Source: DAITPV01 sp050692555
GTDB taxonomy: Bacteria > Actinomycetota > UBA4738 > CALAEC01
Direction of reading: 5' to 3'
Assembly (NCBI GenBank): GCA_050692555.1
Contig: JBOGVS010000003.1
Coordinates: forward strand, 62,001-126,000
DNA length: 64,000 nucleotides
Positions 16,433-24,941 of this stretch are shown in pieces. Every line of letters starts with the position of its first letter. Position 1 is the first letter of the stretch. The notes beneath the pieces are model-generated. The model worked only from the letters and a program-made list of their open reading frames with translations, did no database searches and had not been told where the DNA came from. Made by a program: the position numbers and the translations under genes.

Positions 16433-18709
16433 GTGGGGCAGACGGCCGAGGTCGAGCACGCCCCGCTGATCTCCGGGCAGCGGGGCTTCCGCGCGCTGTC
16501 GCGGCGGATTGGTCGCGCCCTGCCCCTGTCCCTGAAGGTGGGGGTCCCGGCCTTGGTCCTGGCGGTGGTCGCCTCGCTGGTGATCGGATCGATGCTGGCC
16601 AGGCACACGCGTCAGGCGCTCATGGACTCCTTCGATGAACAAAAACAACTGATCGCCCTCCTGGTCGCCTCGCAGTTCGAGGCGGGGGACCCCGACCCCG
16701 CCCAGATGTCCGCCTTCCTGGACGACCTGCGGTTCTCCTCACCGCTCCTGGTCAGCGTCCGGGTGTACAGGTCGGAGGGGGGCCGGCGGGTGGTGTGGGC
16801 ATCGGCCGGATCGGACGTCCCCGGCGGGAGGCTCCCCGAGCAGGTGTTCCCGGTTGGCACGACCAGGGGGCCGGCCTGGGTGGGGATCACCTTGTCCACG
16901 GGCGACCTGGACCGAGCTCTGGCCGACGCACGGTCCAACCTCAACGCCGTGATCCTGCTGGTCAGCGTGTTCGCCTTGGTCGGGTGGAGCGCGATCTTCT
17001 ACGTGTTCATCTTCAGGCGGGCGGGTCGGCTGGCCCGCGCCGCCAGGCGTGTGGCCGGTGGCGACCTCAGCGTCCGGCTTCCCGAGGGAGTCGGCCCCGC
17101 GGGACGGGACGCGCTGTCCAACGTGGCCCGGGAGTTCGACCACATGCTTCGCTCCCTGGACTCCCGGACCCGGGAGCTGGCGGCGGCCGAGGCGCGGTTC
17201 CGCAACCTCGTGGAGCTCCTCCCCGTGGTGACCTACGTCGCCTCGTTCGGGCAGGAGGGAAGGTGGCTGTACGTCAGCCCGCAGATCGAGACGCTGCTGG
17301 GGTTCCTGCCGGAGGAGTGGACCTCCGATCCCGGTCTATGGTTCCGGCAGGTCCACCCCGAGGATCGCGCCCGGGTGATGGCCGACGAGGAACGGTCCTG
17401 GGCCACGGGTAACAGCCTGGCCATCGAGTATCGGATGCACACCAAGGGAGGACACCTGGTGTGGCTCAGAGACGACTCCGTGGTAGTGGACAGCGAGGAC
17501 GGGATGAAGGTGTTCCAGGGTGTCCTGTCGGACGTTACCGATCAGAAGCGGGCCGAGGAAGCGGTGCGGGAGCTGAGCCTGCGCAACCGGTTGATCCTGG
17601 ACTCCGCGGGAGAGGGGATCTACGGGCTCGACCTCCAGGGTCGGCTGACGTTCGCCAACCCCGCCACCGCGACCCTCACGGGGCACTCCACCGCCGAGCT
17701 CCTGGGCCGCAGGGGGCACGACCTGTTCCACTACGCCCGGCCGGATGGCTCCCCGTACCCGGCCGACGAGTGTCACATCTACGCCGCCTTCCGCGAGCGC
17801 GCCACCCGCCGCGTCGACGACGAGGTCTTCTGGCGCAAGGACGGGACCAGCTTCCCGGTCGAGTACACCAGCACGCCGATCATCCGGAACGGCGAGGTGG
17901 TGGGGGCCGTGGTCACGTTCGCCGACATCACCGAGCGCCGGCACGCCGAGGAGGCCCTCCGGCAAGCGCTGGATCGAGAGCGGGAGGCGGGCGACCGTCT
18001 CCGGTCGCTGGACGAGATGAAGAACGCGTTCCTGACGGCAGTGTCCCACGAGCTGCGCACCCCGCTCGCCGCGGTCCTGGGCTTCGCCCTGACCCTTCAA
18101 CAAGAGGAGATCGATATGGCCGAGGACGAGCGGGCGTTCATGTTGGAGCGCCTCGCCGTGAACGCCCGCAAGCTCCAGCGCCTCCTGTCGGATCTCCTCG
18201 ACGTCGACCGGCTGGCACGGGGCATCGTCGAGCCGAAGCGCACCCCCGTGGACATCGGAGCGCTGGCCCGGAGGGTGGCCAAGGAGACGGACATCGACGG
18301 ACACCCCGTGGAGGTGCGGGCCGAGTCCGTGGTCGCGGAGGTGGACGGGTCCAAGGTCGAACGGATCGTGGAGAACCTCTTGATGAACGCGTCGAAGCAC
18401 ACCCCTCCGGGGACCTCGATCCTGGTCAGGGTGGTACCTCAGGCCGGCGGGGCCCTGATCGCGGTGGAGGACGAGGGGCCGGGAGTCCCGGACGCCCTGA
18501 AGGCCGTGGTGTTCAGGCCCTTCGAACGGGGGCCGAACACCCCCACGCACGCCCCGGGAACCGGCATCGGGCTGTCGCTGGTGGCCAGGTTCGCCGAGCT
18601 CCACGGCGGCCGGGCCTGGGTGGAGGATCGCCCGGGAGGCGGGTCGAGCTTCCGGGTCTTCCTGCCGCGGGTTAGCGCCCCGATCCCCTCGCCGGCCCCC
18701 GCACCCTGA
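16433..18709 (+). CDS. Membrane PAS-PAS sensor histidine kinase (orphan)
   Basis: The protein has 758 residues. There are two transmembrane helices (~36-56 and ~172-192) flanking an extracytoplasmic sensor region, then HAMP (~195-245), PAS (~258-380, WLYVSPQIETLLGF), a second PAS (~385-510, GIYGLDLQGRLTFANPA), a HisKA domain with the phospho-acceptor His539 in AVSHELRTPLAAVLGF, and HATPase (N box ENLLMNASKH, G boxes DEGPGVP and GTGIGLSL). It phosphorylates an unknown response regulator; none is encoded within several kilobases. The 3' end overlaps the convergent DUF72 gene by 38 bases. Confidence 0.88.
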   Translation: MGQTAEVEHAPLISGQRGFRALSRRIGRALPLSLKVGVPALVLAVVASLVIGSMLARHTRQALMDSFDEQKQLIALLVASQFEAGDPDPAQMSAFLDDLRFSSPLLVSVRVYRSEGGRRVVWASAGSDVPGGRLPEQVFPVGTTRGPAWVGITLSTGDLDRALADARSNLNAVILLVSVFALVGWSAIFYVFIFRRAGRLARAARRVAGGDLSVRLPEGVGPAGRDALSNVAREFDHMLRSLDSRTRELAAAEARFRNLVELLPVVTYVASFGQEGRWLYVSPQIETLLGFLPEEWTSDPGLWFRQVHPEDRARVMADEERSWATGNSLAIEYRMHTKGGHLVWLRDDSVVVDSEDGMKVFQGVLSDVTDQKRAEEAVRELSLRNRLILDSAGEGIYGLDLQGRLTFANPATATLTGHSTAELLGRRGHDLFHYARPDGSPYPADECHIYAAFRERATRRVDDEVFWRKDGTSFPVEYTSTPIIRNGEVVGAVVTFADITERRHAEEALRQALDREREAGDRLRSLDEMKNAFLTAVSHELRTPLAAVLGFALTLQQEEIDMAEDERAFMLERLAVNARKLQRLLSDLLDVDRLARGIVEPKRTPVDIGALARRVAKETDIDGHPVEVRAESVVAEVDGSKVERIVENLLMNASKHTPPGTSILVRVVPQAGGALIAVEDEGPGVPDALKAVVFRPFERGPNTPTHAPGTGIGLSLVARFAELHGGRAWVEDRPGGGSSFRVFLPRVSAPIPSPAPAP

Positions 18710-19427
18710 CCCCACGTTCCCGCAGTAGCTCGGTGAGGGTCATGGCGTCCCGCACGGCGGCGCCTCCCTGGTCGTTGTTGAAGAAAACGTAGGCCTCCCG
18801 CGCCTCGGTGCTCGCCAGGCGTTCCGCGTACCGCCGCAGCTTGGCCCGGGGGTAACCGGGCGCCGTGGGCCGGCCCTGGTGGAAGCGGAAGTAGGTCCAC
18901 CCCCCGGTCACCACGTCGGGAACCCGGGCCCCGGGCCGGTCGGCCAGCACCAGGGCGCACCCCGCCCCGTCGAGCGCGGCGTTGACCTCGCTGGTCTCCC
19001 AGGACGGGTGGCGGAACTCGAACGCCGCCTTCATGGAGGAAGGCAGGACCTTGAGGAATCCGGTCAGCAGCGGGACGTCCGCCTTGAGGTTCGGGGGGAG
19101 CTGGAACAGCACCGGGCCGCGCTTGCGGCCCAGGCGCCGGCACCGGGACCACAGGAGCCGGACGGGTTCGCGGCAGTCGCGGAGGCGCCGGATGTGGGTG
19201 ATGTATCGGCTGGCCTTGATGACGAACAGGAAGCCGTCGGCCGACTCCTCTCGCCATTTGGCGAACGTCTCCGCCTGGGGCAGGTTGTAGAAGGTGTTGT
19301 TGACCTCGACCGCCGGGAAGACCCGTGAGAAGTGCTCCAGCCACTTCCGCTTCGGGAGGTCGCGAGGGTACAGTCGGTCCCGCCAGTCGTCGTACTGCCA
19401 CCCGCTGGTGCCGACGATGATCTCCAT
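18672..19427 (-). CDS. DUF72 family TIM-barrel protein
   Basis: The 251-residue protein starts at ATG 19427 (MEIIVGTSGWQYDDWRDRLYP), the characteristic DUF72 N-terminus. It also shows the conserved VEVNNTFYNLP, FLFVIKASRYITH, LFQLPPNLKAD, AFEFRHPSW and TYFRFHQG segments. The family adopts a TIM-barrel fold; its biochemical role is not established, although links to nucleic-acid metabolism have been proposed. It is divergent from a small membrane protein and convergent with the histidine kinase. Confidence 0.9.
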   Translation of the reverse strand: MEIIVGTSGWQYDDWRDRLYPRDLPKRKWLEHFSRVFPAVEVNNTFYNLPQAETFAKWREESADGFLFVIKASRYITHIRRLRDCREPVRLLWSRCRRLGRKRGPVLFQLPPNLKADVPLLTGFLKVLPSSMKAAFEFRHPSWETSEVNAALDGAGCALVLADRPGARVPDVVTGGWTYFRFHQGRPTAPGYPRAKLRRYAERLASTEAREAYVFFNNDQGGAAVRDAMTLTELLRERGVRVRGPARGSGR

Positions 19428-19433
19428 CAGCAG

Positions 19434-19439
19434 TAGGGT
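19434..19439 (+). promoter_or_regulatory. -10 element of a leaderless promoter (small membrane protein)
   Basis: TAGGGT is followed by six bases and then ATG 19446. The element lies in the 18-base gap between two divergent start codons. Confidence 0.5.
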
Positions 19440-19445
19440 GTACCC

Positions 19446-19637
19446 ATGATCCTGTTGGTCATCATCATCCTGCTTGCCGCAGCGGTGACCGGGAGCCTGG
19501 GCGCCGTCCTGGAGATCGCCGCCGGCGTGGCCGTGGGTCTGTTCCTCTTCGTCCTGGCGGTGGGTCTGGCGGCCTACTACTTCGCCCGGCACCGGTGGCG
19601 GCAGGCCATGCGGGACCGGGACCGCTACTCCGCCTGA
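19446..19637 (+). CDS. Small two-helix membrane protein
   Basis: The 63-residue protein begins MILLVIIILLAAAVTGSLGA. It has two hydrophobic helices (~2-20 and ~24-46) and a basic/polar tail (ARHRWRQAMRDRDRYSA). No family is recognised. The ATG is preceded at the leaderless spacing by TAGGGT. Its end overlaps the convergent hydrolase gene by 13 bases. Confidence 0.6.
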   Translation: MILLVIIILLAAAVTGSLGAVLEIAAGVAVGLFLFVLAVGLAAYYFARHRWRQAMRDRDRYSA

Positions 19638-20284
19638 CCTGGTAAGACTCGCTCGAAGAACGTCCCGACACGCTCCGCCACCTCTGGTTCTCGCCGAGAG
19701 AAGAAGTGGTCGCATCCCGGAAAGATGGCCACCTGGCTGCGGGGGATCCAGGTCGCCAAGTTCTCCAGGTGGCCCACCGGACAGATCGAATCCCGGTCGC
19801 CGGCCACCATGAGCACCGGGATCGTTAGCCGTTCGAGCCTGTCCATCGTAGGAAGCGGGCGATGGGGAGCCGCTCCCTTGGCCAGGGGGATGGCCACCAG
19901 CGCCAGCGCCACGATTCGCGCGTCTTGCTCAGCATGGCATAGAGACACCCAGGCGCCGAACGACCACCCGGCGAGGACCGTGGGCCCCGGCGCCTCTTGG
20001 CGCACTCGGTCGACGGCGGCGGCCACGTCGGCCAGCTCCGCCTCACCGCCGCCGTAGGCCCCCTCGGAGCCCATGACCCCGCGGAAGTTGAACACCAGGG
20101 TAGTGAGACCTCGTTTGGCCGCCAGGTCGTTCCGGATCGCCCACAGGAGCGGGTGGTCCTTGCTCCCGCCGTGACGAGGGTGGGGATGGCCCAGGACCGC
20201 CGTGCCTCGGGGAACGCCGTCCGCCTCCCGGAGCTCGCCTTCGAGCAACAGGCCGTCACGGGTGCGGAACCGGACCGCGCACAT
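19625..20284 (-). CDS. Alpha/beta hydrolase (dienelactone-hydrolase-like, KANL2 type)
   Basis: The 219-residue protein runs from ATG 20284 (MCAVRFRTRDGLLLEGEL). It has the oxyanion segment LGHPHPRHGGSKDH, the nucleophile elbow GWSFGAWVS, the aspartate strand VLMVAGDRDSICP and the catalytic histidine in FPGCDHFFSRRE. This resembles the widespread YfhR/KANL2-type serine hydrolases whose substrates are mostly unknown. It is divergent from an LLM oxidoreductase with 25 bases between the starts. Confidence 0.8.
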   Translation of the reverse strand: MCAVRFRTRDGLLLEGELREADGVPRGTAVLGHPHPRHGGSKDHPLLWAIRNDLAAKRGLTTLVFNFRGVMGSEGAYGGGEAELADVAAAVDRVRQEAPGPTVLAGWSFGAWVSLCHAEQDARIVALALVAIPLAKGAAPHRPLPTMDRLERLTIPVLMVAGDRDSICPVGHLENLATWIPRSQVAIFPGCDHFFSRREPEVAERVGTFFERVLPGQAE

Positions 20285-20309
20285 GGGTGTGCGACGATGG
20301 CACGTCGGT

Positions 20310-21221
20310 ATGGCCGAGGACAAGACCGGTACGGCGGTGGCTCTGGCCGGAAGCTCGGTCGTGCTCGAGGCCGGGCGCACGCGGCGGGTGCCGATGCCGT
20401 TCAACGACCTCAGGGACGCCGCGCTTCTGGTCGAGGAGACCGGCTACGAGGCGCTGTTCGTTCCCGACCACGGGGTGTGGGAACCATTCCCCCTCCTGGC
20501 CGCCCTGGCGCAGCGCACCGAGCGGATCGAGGTAGGAACCGGCGTGGTCACGATGACGTCCCGGGATGCCGGCACGATGGCCGCGGCGGCCCGGACGCTC
20601 AGCCAGGTCTCCGACGGCCGGGCCATCCTGGGCGTGGGGAGCGGGCCGGAAGGGAGGGTCGCCCGGGTCGAGCAGTACCTATCCGAGGTGCGGCAGGGTA
20701 CCGGCGACATCCCCCTGTACCTGGCGGCGCTGGGCCCCCGGATGATGGAGGCCGCGGGTCGTGTCGCCGACGGGGTCCTGTTGAACTGGTGCACCCCCGA
20801 GCGGGTGGCCCACGCCGTGGACCTTCTGAAAGAGGGAGGGCGCCGGGTGGCCGTGGCCGTGTACGTCCGGGCCTGCCTCGGACACGAAGACGAAACCTCC
20901 CTCGCGGCGCTGGGGGAGGCCACCGCGATGTACGCGGGGATCCCCGGGTACCGGCGGCAGTTCGAGGCCATGGGCCTGGGACCCCCGGCCGCGGCCGCGG
21001 CCGAAGCCTTCGCCTCCGGCCATCTCGACCGGGTGCCGGAGGACCTGGTCCGAGAGGTGTGCGTGTGGGGGACCCGAGACCAGGCGGCGGATCGCCTCCG
21101 GGCCTACCGGGGGGCCGGAGCCGACCTGGTGGTGGTGTACCCTGTCCCCGCCCGGGAGCCCCTGTCCTCCCTGATGGGCACGATCATGGCCGCGGCCCCA
21201 AATCCTGCGGTGGAGCACTGA
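20310..21221 (+). CDS. LLM-class (luciferase-like, F420-type) oxidoreductase
   Basis: The 303-residue TIM-barrel protein runs from ATG 20310 (MAEDKTGTAVAL). Features are FNDLRDAALLVEETGYEALFVPDH, IEVGTGVVTMTSRDAGTMA, DGRAILGVGSG and the C-terminal VWGTRDQAADRLRAYRGAGADLVVVYP. Many actinobacterial members use reduced F420 rather than FMN. The substrate is unknown. An upstream in-frame ATG at 20283 would overlap the divergent hydrolase, so the internal ATG is preferred. Confidence 0.8.
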   Translation: MAEDKTGTAVALAGSSVVLEAGRTRRVPMPFNDLRDAALLVEETGYEALFVPDHGVWEPFPLLAALAQRTERIEVGTGVVTMTSRDAGTMAAAARTLSQVSDGRAILGVGSGPEGRVARVEQYLSEVRQGTGDIPLYLAALGPRMMEAAGRVADGVLLNWCTPERVAHAVDLLKEGGRRVAVAVYVRACLGHEDETSLAALGEATAMYAGIPGYRRQFEAMGLGPPAAAAAEAFASGHLDRVPEDLVREVCVWGTRDQAADRLRAYRGAGADLVVVYPVPAREPLSSLMGTIMAAAPNPAVEH

Positions 21222-21249
21222 CCAGCACAACAACGACCCCGCCGCCGCC

Positions 21250-21255
21250 GATAAT
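21250..21255 (+). promoter_or_regulatory. -10 element of a leaderless promoter (acyltransferase)
   Basis: GATAAT lies six bases before the GTG start at 21262, matching the leaderless spacing seen elsewhere in the window. Confidence 0.5.
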
Positions 21256-21261
21256 CGCTCC

Positions 21262-21991
21262 GTGAGCGATCGGCTGATCGTGGAGGGGTGGGCCTTCGGG
21301 CCGGTGGCCCGGGCTGCACGGTCGCTCCTGCAGGCCGCGGTGCTCTTCCCGGTCCTCCGGTTCCTCACGCCCGTCGCGGTCCGGGGCGGGAACCTCCGGG
21401 ACGCTCCGGGGCCGCTGATCGTGGCGGCCAATCACGTCAGCCACCTCGACACGCCGATCGTCCTCCGGGCCATGCCGCCGCGTATCCGCCGCCGCCTGGT
21501 CGTGGCTGCGGCCAAGGACTACTTCTATCGGGGACGGGTCCGAGGAGCGCTGGTGTCGCTCTCCCTGGCGACCTTCCCGTTCGACCGCGGCGAGGGCTCG
21601 GGAGAGTCCCTGCGACAGTGCCGCTCCCTCCTGGAGCGCGGGTGGTCTCTGCTGATCTTCCCTGAGGGCACTCGGAGCCCCACCGGCGAGCTGGGGCGGG
21701 TGCGCCGAGGCGTGGCCGTGCTGGCGAGCTCTACCGGCGTCCCGGTCCTGCCGCTCTACGTTCACGGCCTGGCCGACGTGATGCCGAAGGGGGCCCGGGC
21801 CCCCCTCCCGGGTGGGGTCGTCGTGGACGTGGGGAATCCGGTCCGGCCGGCCCCGGACGAGGACATCGGTTTGCTTCGTGACCGTGTGGAACGGGCCCTC
21901 CGTGCCCTGTCGCAGCGGCGGCCGAGCTGGGGCGCCGGTGAACCGGCCGACACGGCGGAGGACCGAGGGCCGGGGGGAGAGGGGTACCGAG
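21262..21991 (+). CDS. 1-acylglycerol-3-phosphate O-acyltransferase (PlsC-like); 3' end unresolved
   Basis: The protein begins with GTG 21262 (MSDRLIVEGWAFG). It has the acyltransferase motif I NHVSHLDTPIVL, motif III FPEGTRSPTGELGRVRRG and VPVLPLYVHG, ending as a domain around residue 225. It would acylate lysophosphatidic acid or a related lysophospholipid at the membrane. No in-frame stop occurs at the expected end: the frame stays open through the next gene and into cdsA. I therefore set the end at the next start. A one-base slip in the G runs near 21970-21984 would give a stop at 22008-22010. Confidence 0.75.
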
Positions 21992-22591
21992 GTGGGGATC
22001 TACGCCGTGAAGCCGGCGTTCCGGGCCCTCCTGCGACCGCTGGGCGCGGGCCTGGTCCGGGCCGGAGTTTCGGCCGACGCCGTCACGGTCGCCGGCGTGG
22101 TCTTTGCCGCCGTGGCGGGACTGGGGGTGTGGCTGGGCCGGGAGGGGAGCGCCTGGCTGCTCCTCGTTCCCCTTGGAGCCTTCCTCCGTACCGCGGCCAA
22201 CGCGCTGGACGGCATGGTGGCCCAGGCGAGCGGGGCGGGGCGTCCGCTGGGCGAGGTCCTCAACGAGACCGCCGACCGGCTCGCCGACGTGGCCGTGTTC
22301 CTTCCGGTGGGCCTGGTTCCGGGTGTCCCGCCACTGCTTGTCGGGGGTGCCCTGGCCGCCATGCTGACGGTGTCCTTCCTGGGTGTGGTCATCAAGGCGG
22401 CCGGCGGATCGCGCGTCTATGCCGGAGTGATGGGCAAGCCCGACCGGATGTTCGTGGCCGGCGCCGCCGCCCTGGCGGCACTGTGGCTCGATCCCGGCCG
22501 GGTGTTCACCTGGGCCCTGTGGATCGTGATCGCTGGTTCCGTGGTCACGCTGCTCCAGCGGGCCCGGGCGGCCCGGAGGGAGCTCGGATGA
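21992..22591 (+). CDS. CDP-alcohol phosphatidyltransferase (YnbA-like)
   Basis: The protein has about 199 residues from GTG 21992 (MGIYAVKPAFRALLRPLGAG), behind GGAGAGGGG. It is hydrophobic, with the motif region NALDGMVAQASGAGRPLG then EVLNETADRLADV. Against the canonical DGxxARx8Gx3Dx3D, the Arg is Gln and the third acidic residue is Asn, a pattern I associate with the YnbA branch. It would transfer a phosphatidyl group from a CDP-lipid to an unidentified alcohol. It sits between PlsC and a CdsA homologue and overlaps cdsA by four bases, forming a compact phospholipid cassette. Confidence 0.75.
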   Translation: MGIYAVKPAFRALLRPLGAGLVRAGVSADAVTVAGVVFAAVAGLGVWLGREGSAWLLLVPLGAFLRTAANALDGMVAQASGAGRPLGEVLNETADRLADVAVFLPVGLVPGVPPLLVGGALAAMLTVSFLGVVIKAAGGSRVYAGVMGKPDRMFVAGAAALAALWLDPGRVFTWALWIVIAGSVVTLLQRARAARRELG

Positions 22592-23545
22592 TCGAGGTCG
22601 TCGGGGCGATCCTCCTGAACCCGCTGGATAGCCCGTTCTTCGAGCCAACGGTCCTCCGGGTAGCCGGGCTCCTGGCGGTCGGGTTCCTGATGGTCCTGGT
22701 GGTGGAGCGGAAGCGGCTGGGGGAGCTTCGCAGCAGCTCGCTGTTCCAGAAGGTTTTCTCCTGGTCGGTGATGGCTCCGACGTTCCTGGCGGCGATCTTC
22801 TTCTCGGAGATCGTCGGCCTGGTGGTGATCGGATACATGGTGGTCCAGACGTCATCCGAGTACATCCGGCTGGTGGGCATCCGAAGGAGATACGGATGGC
22901 TGCTGGTGCTGGCCGGCGTTGCGACCCTCGTCCTCACGGGCCTCCTTCATCAGTACTTCCTGTTCGCTCCGTTGCTGTTCTTCGTCGTGGTGACCCTGGT
23001 GCCCATCGTCACCGGCGAGGTCGAGGGTGCGCACTACCAGGTGACCAGCACGCTGTTCGGCTACCTGTACATCCCGTTCTTTCTCTCCTACCTTGTTCTG
23101 ATCCGGCTGGTGGAGCCGGACGGTGTCCCCATCCTCCTGGTGGTCGGGATCTCCGTCGCTCTCTCCGACGTGCTTGCGTTCACCGTGGGGTCGATGGTTG
23201 GGGGCCCGAAGCTGGCCCCGACGGTGAGCCCGAACAAGACGTGGGCCGGCGCCGTGGGCAACGTCATCGGGGCGTTCGCCCGGGTGGGGACTGATGTGGT
23301 TCCTGATCCCCGACGAGTGGAGCATTACCACGCGGCTCCTGGTTCCCGTGGTCACCGCCGCCGCCGCCGTCTACGGCGATCTGATCAAGTCGTTCGTGAA
23401 GCGCGACTTCGGGGTCAAGGACGCCGGCGACCTCTTGCCTGGGTTCGGAGGTCTGCTGGACCGGATCGACAGCCTGTTGGTCGGCCTGCCCATCACGTAC
23501 TACGCCATCGTCATCAGCCAGCACTTCACGGTGGGACCGCGCTAG
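22588..23545 (+). CDS. Phosphatidate cytidylyltransferase (CdsA/YnbB-like), frameshifted
   Basis: Residues from ATG 22588 (MIEVVGAILLNPLDSPFF) are polytopic with SMVGGPKLAPTVSPNKTWAG near residue 215. Reading frame is then lost at the G4 run 23286-23289; removing one G restores VGLMWFLIPDEW and the CdsA signature SFVKRDFGVKDAGDL followed by LPGFGGLLDRIDSLL. The joined protein would be about 318 residues. The usual HGG of the signature is FGG here. The enzyme makes CDP-diacylglycerol from phosphatidate and CTP. The break may be a real mutation or a sequence error. The 3' end overlaps the convergent gene by four bases. Confidence 0.7.
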
Positions 23546-24177
23546 AAGCCGACCCGGGTCCAGTAATCCACGTAGACCACCACCCAGAACGCCAGCCACA
23601 CGCCGAGGGCCGGCCACGGCCGGCGAGCGATCTGCCGTCGAGCGAGCCACCCGACCAGGGCGGCCACTCCGGCGACGAGTCCCAGCCGCACGGCTCGGGC
23701 GGGGATGGTCCAGGCCGCCAGCGATGGCAGGGACCAGCCTCGAACGATCATCTCGAGCGCCCAGACCTTGTAGGGGATGCCGGTGAACGCCGCGGCCAGC
23801 ATGACGACCCCGCCGTTCTCGGCCAGGGCCCGCCCGGCGTCGACGAACATCCGGGCGGGCACGGCCGGGACACCGTCGATGGCCGCCCGGACCGAGGGCT
23901 CCGAGACCTGAGCCCAGACGAAGAGCACCGCGCCTCCGGCCACGGCTCCGGCCACCGCCGCGCCGGCCGCTCGGACGGCCTTTCGGGGGGCCACCAGGGC
24001 CACAGCCCCGACGATCACGTCCGGGACGATGAAGAAGAGGGTCGCTTCGGCCAGCCCCCACGCGAACGAGGCCGCGATTCCCCACCGCTCCAGCCACCGG
24101 ACGACCCCGGTCCCCGGCCGGGCGAGCTGCGGGGACCTCTCGGTCTCGGCCACTCGGCCAGCGTAGAGGGTGGCCAC
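23542..24177 (-). CDS. Multi-pass membrane protein, YqaA/VTT-like
   Basis: The 211-residue protein has four to five hydrophobic segments. The FAWGLAEATLFFIVPDVIVG, VAPRKAVRAAGAAVAGAVAGG and FTGIPYKVWALEM stretches resemble small DedA-related (VTT/YqaA) membrane proteins; the similarity is moderate. VTT proteins act in lipid flipping, but no assignment is possible here beyond the location next to the phospholipid cassette. It is convergent with cdsA and divergent from the ferredoxin genes. Confidence 0.6.
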   Translation of the reverse strand: MATLYAGRVAETERSPQLARPGTGVVRWLERWGIAASFAWGLAEATLFFIVPDVIVGAVALVAPRKAVRAAGAAVAGAVAGGAVLFVWAQVSEPSVRAAIDGVPAVPARMFVDAGRALAENGGVVMLAAAFTGIPYKVWALEMIVRGWSLPSLAAWTIPARAVRLGLVAGVAALVGWLARRQIARRPWPALGVWLAFWVVVYVDYWTRVGF

Positions 24178-24217
24178 CCTCGGGGACGCCCCGGGTGCGG
24201 ACGGGGGGTCCGCGTAC

Positions 24218-24223
24218 TACACT
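24218..24223 (+). promoter_or_regulatory. Candidate -10 element for the ferredoxin operon
   Basis: TACACT stands in a locally A/T-richer stretch about 43 bases upstream of the first ferredoxin ATG. The leader contains AAAAGGGG as a weak ribosome site. Confidence 0.4.
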
Positions 24224-24266
24224 GATATGCAAGATACGCACCGTCGAAAAGGGGAAAACTCCGGAC

Positions 24267-24596
24267 ATGACCTACACCATCGCCGAGCCATGCATCGACG
24301 TGAAGGATCTGGCGTGCGTGGACGAGTGCCCTGTGGACTGCATCTACGAGGGCGGCCGGATGCTGTACATCCAGCCCGACGAGTGCGTGGACTGCGCCGC
24401 CTGCGAGCCGGTGTGTCCGGTCACCGCGATCTTCTATGAGGACGACGTCCCCTCCGAATGGAAGGTGTACAACCAGGTGAACGCGGAGTTCTTCACCGAG
24501 GAGGTCGCCGGGTTCACCTCGCCGGGTGGGGCGGCCCAGGTGGGCGCGGTGGATAAGGACCACCCGCTGGTGGCCAACTTCCAACCGAGCACCTGA
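24267..24596 (+). CDS. fdxA: 7Fe ferredoxin (first of a tandem pair)
   Basis: The 109-residue protein has cysteines at 9, 17, 21, 25, 40, 43, 46 and 50 in the seven-iron pattern (one [3Fe-4S] and one [4Fe-4S] cluster): ACVDECPVDCIYEGGRM and CVDCAACEPVCPVTAI. The C-terminal ~55 residues form the extension typical of actinobacterial FdxA. It is a low-potential electron carrier, possible partners being the P450 or other redox enzymes. A near-identical gene follows after 13 bases. Confidence 0.93.
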   Translation: MTYTIAEPCIDVKDLACVDECPVDCIYEGGRMLYIQPDECVDCAACEPVCPVTAIFYEDDVPSEWKVYNQVNAEFFTEEVAGFTSPGGAAQVGAVDKDHPLVANFQPST

Positions 24597-24609
24597 CCAG
24601 GAGGGCCAC

Positions 24610-24939
24610 ATGACCTACACGATCACCGAGCCATGCATCGACGTGAAGGACCTGTCGTGCGTGGACGAGTGCCCCGTGGACTGCATCTACGAGGGCGGCC
24701 GGATGCTGTACATCCAGCCCGACGAGTGCGTGGACTGCGCCGCGTGCGAGCCCGTCTGCCCGGTGACCGCCATCTTCGCCGAGGACGACGTTCCCGCGGA
24801 GTGGAAGGAGTTCACCCCGATCAATGCGGAGTTCTTCTCCGAGGACATCGCCGGGTTCACCTCGCCCGGAGGAGCGGCCCAGGTGGGCGCGGTGGACAAG
24901 GATCACCCCAAGGTCGCCGCCTGGCCCAAAGTTCCCTAG
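24610..24939 (+). CDS. fdxA: 7Fe ferredoxin (second of a tandem pair)
   Basis: The 109-residue protein has the same length, cysteine positions and C-terminal extension as the upstream copy; the first ~55 residues differ at only a few positions (T/A at 6, S/L-A region near 16, A/Y after TAIF). A strong AGGAGG ribosome site at 24599-24603 precedes the ATG. The two genes arose by tandem duplication and are kept similar, either recently or by gene conversion. The PPC-domain gene begins two bases after its stop. Confidence 0.93.
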   Translation: MTYTITEPCIDVKDLSCVDECPVDCIYEGGRMLYIQPDECVDCAACEPVCPVTAIFAEDDVPAEWKEFTPINAEFFSEDIAGFTSPGGAAQVGAVDKDHPKVAAWPKVP

Positions 24940-24941
24940 AC

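Noticed and set aside
21262..24225. A 987-residue PlsC-CdsA polyprotein
   Set aside because: The middle ~200 residues are low-complexity shadow of the CDP-alcohol transferase and the end is out of frame after the cdsA break; a lost stop is more likely.
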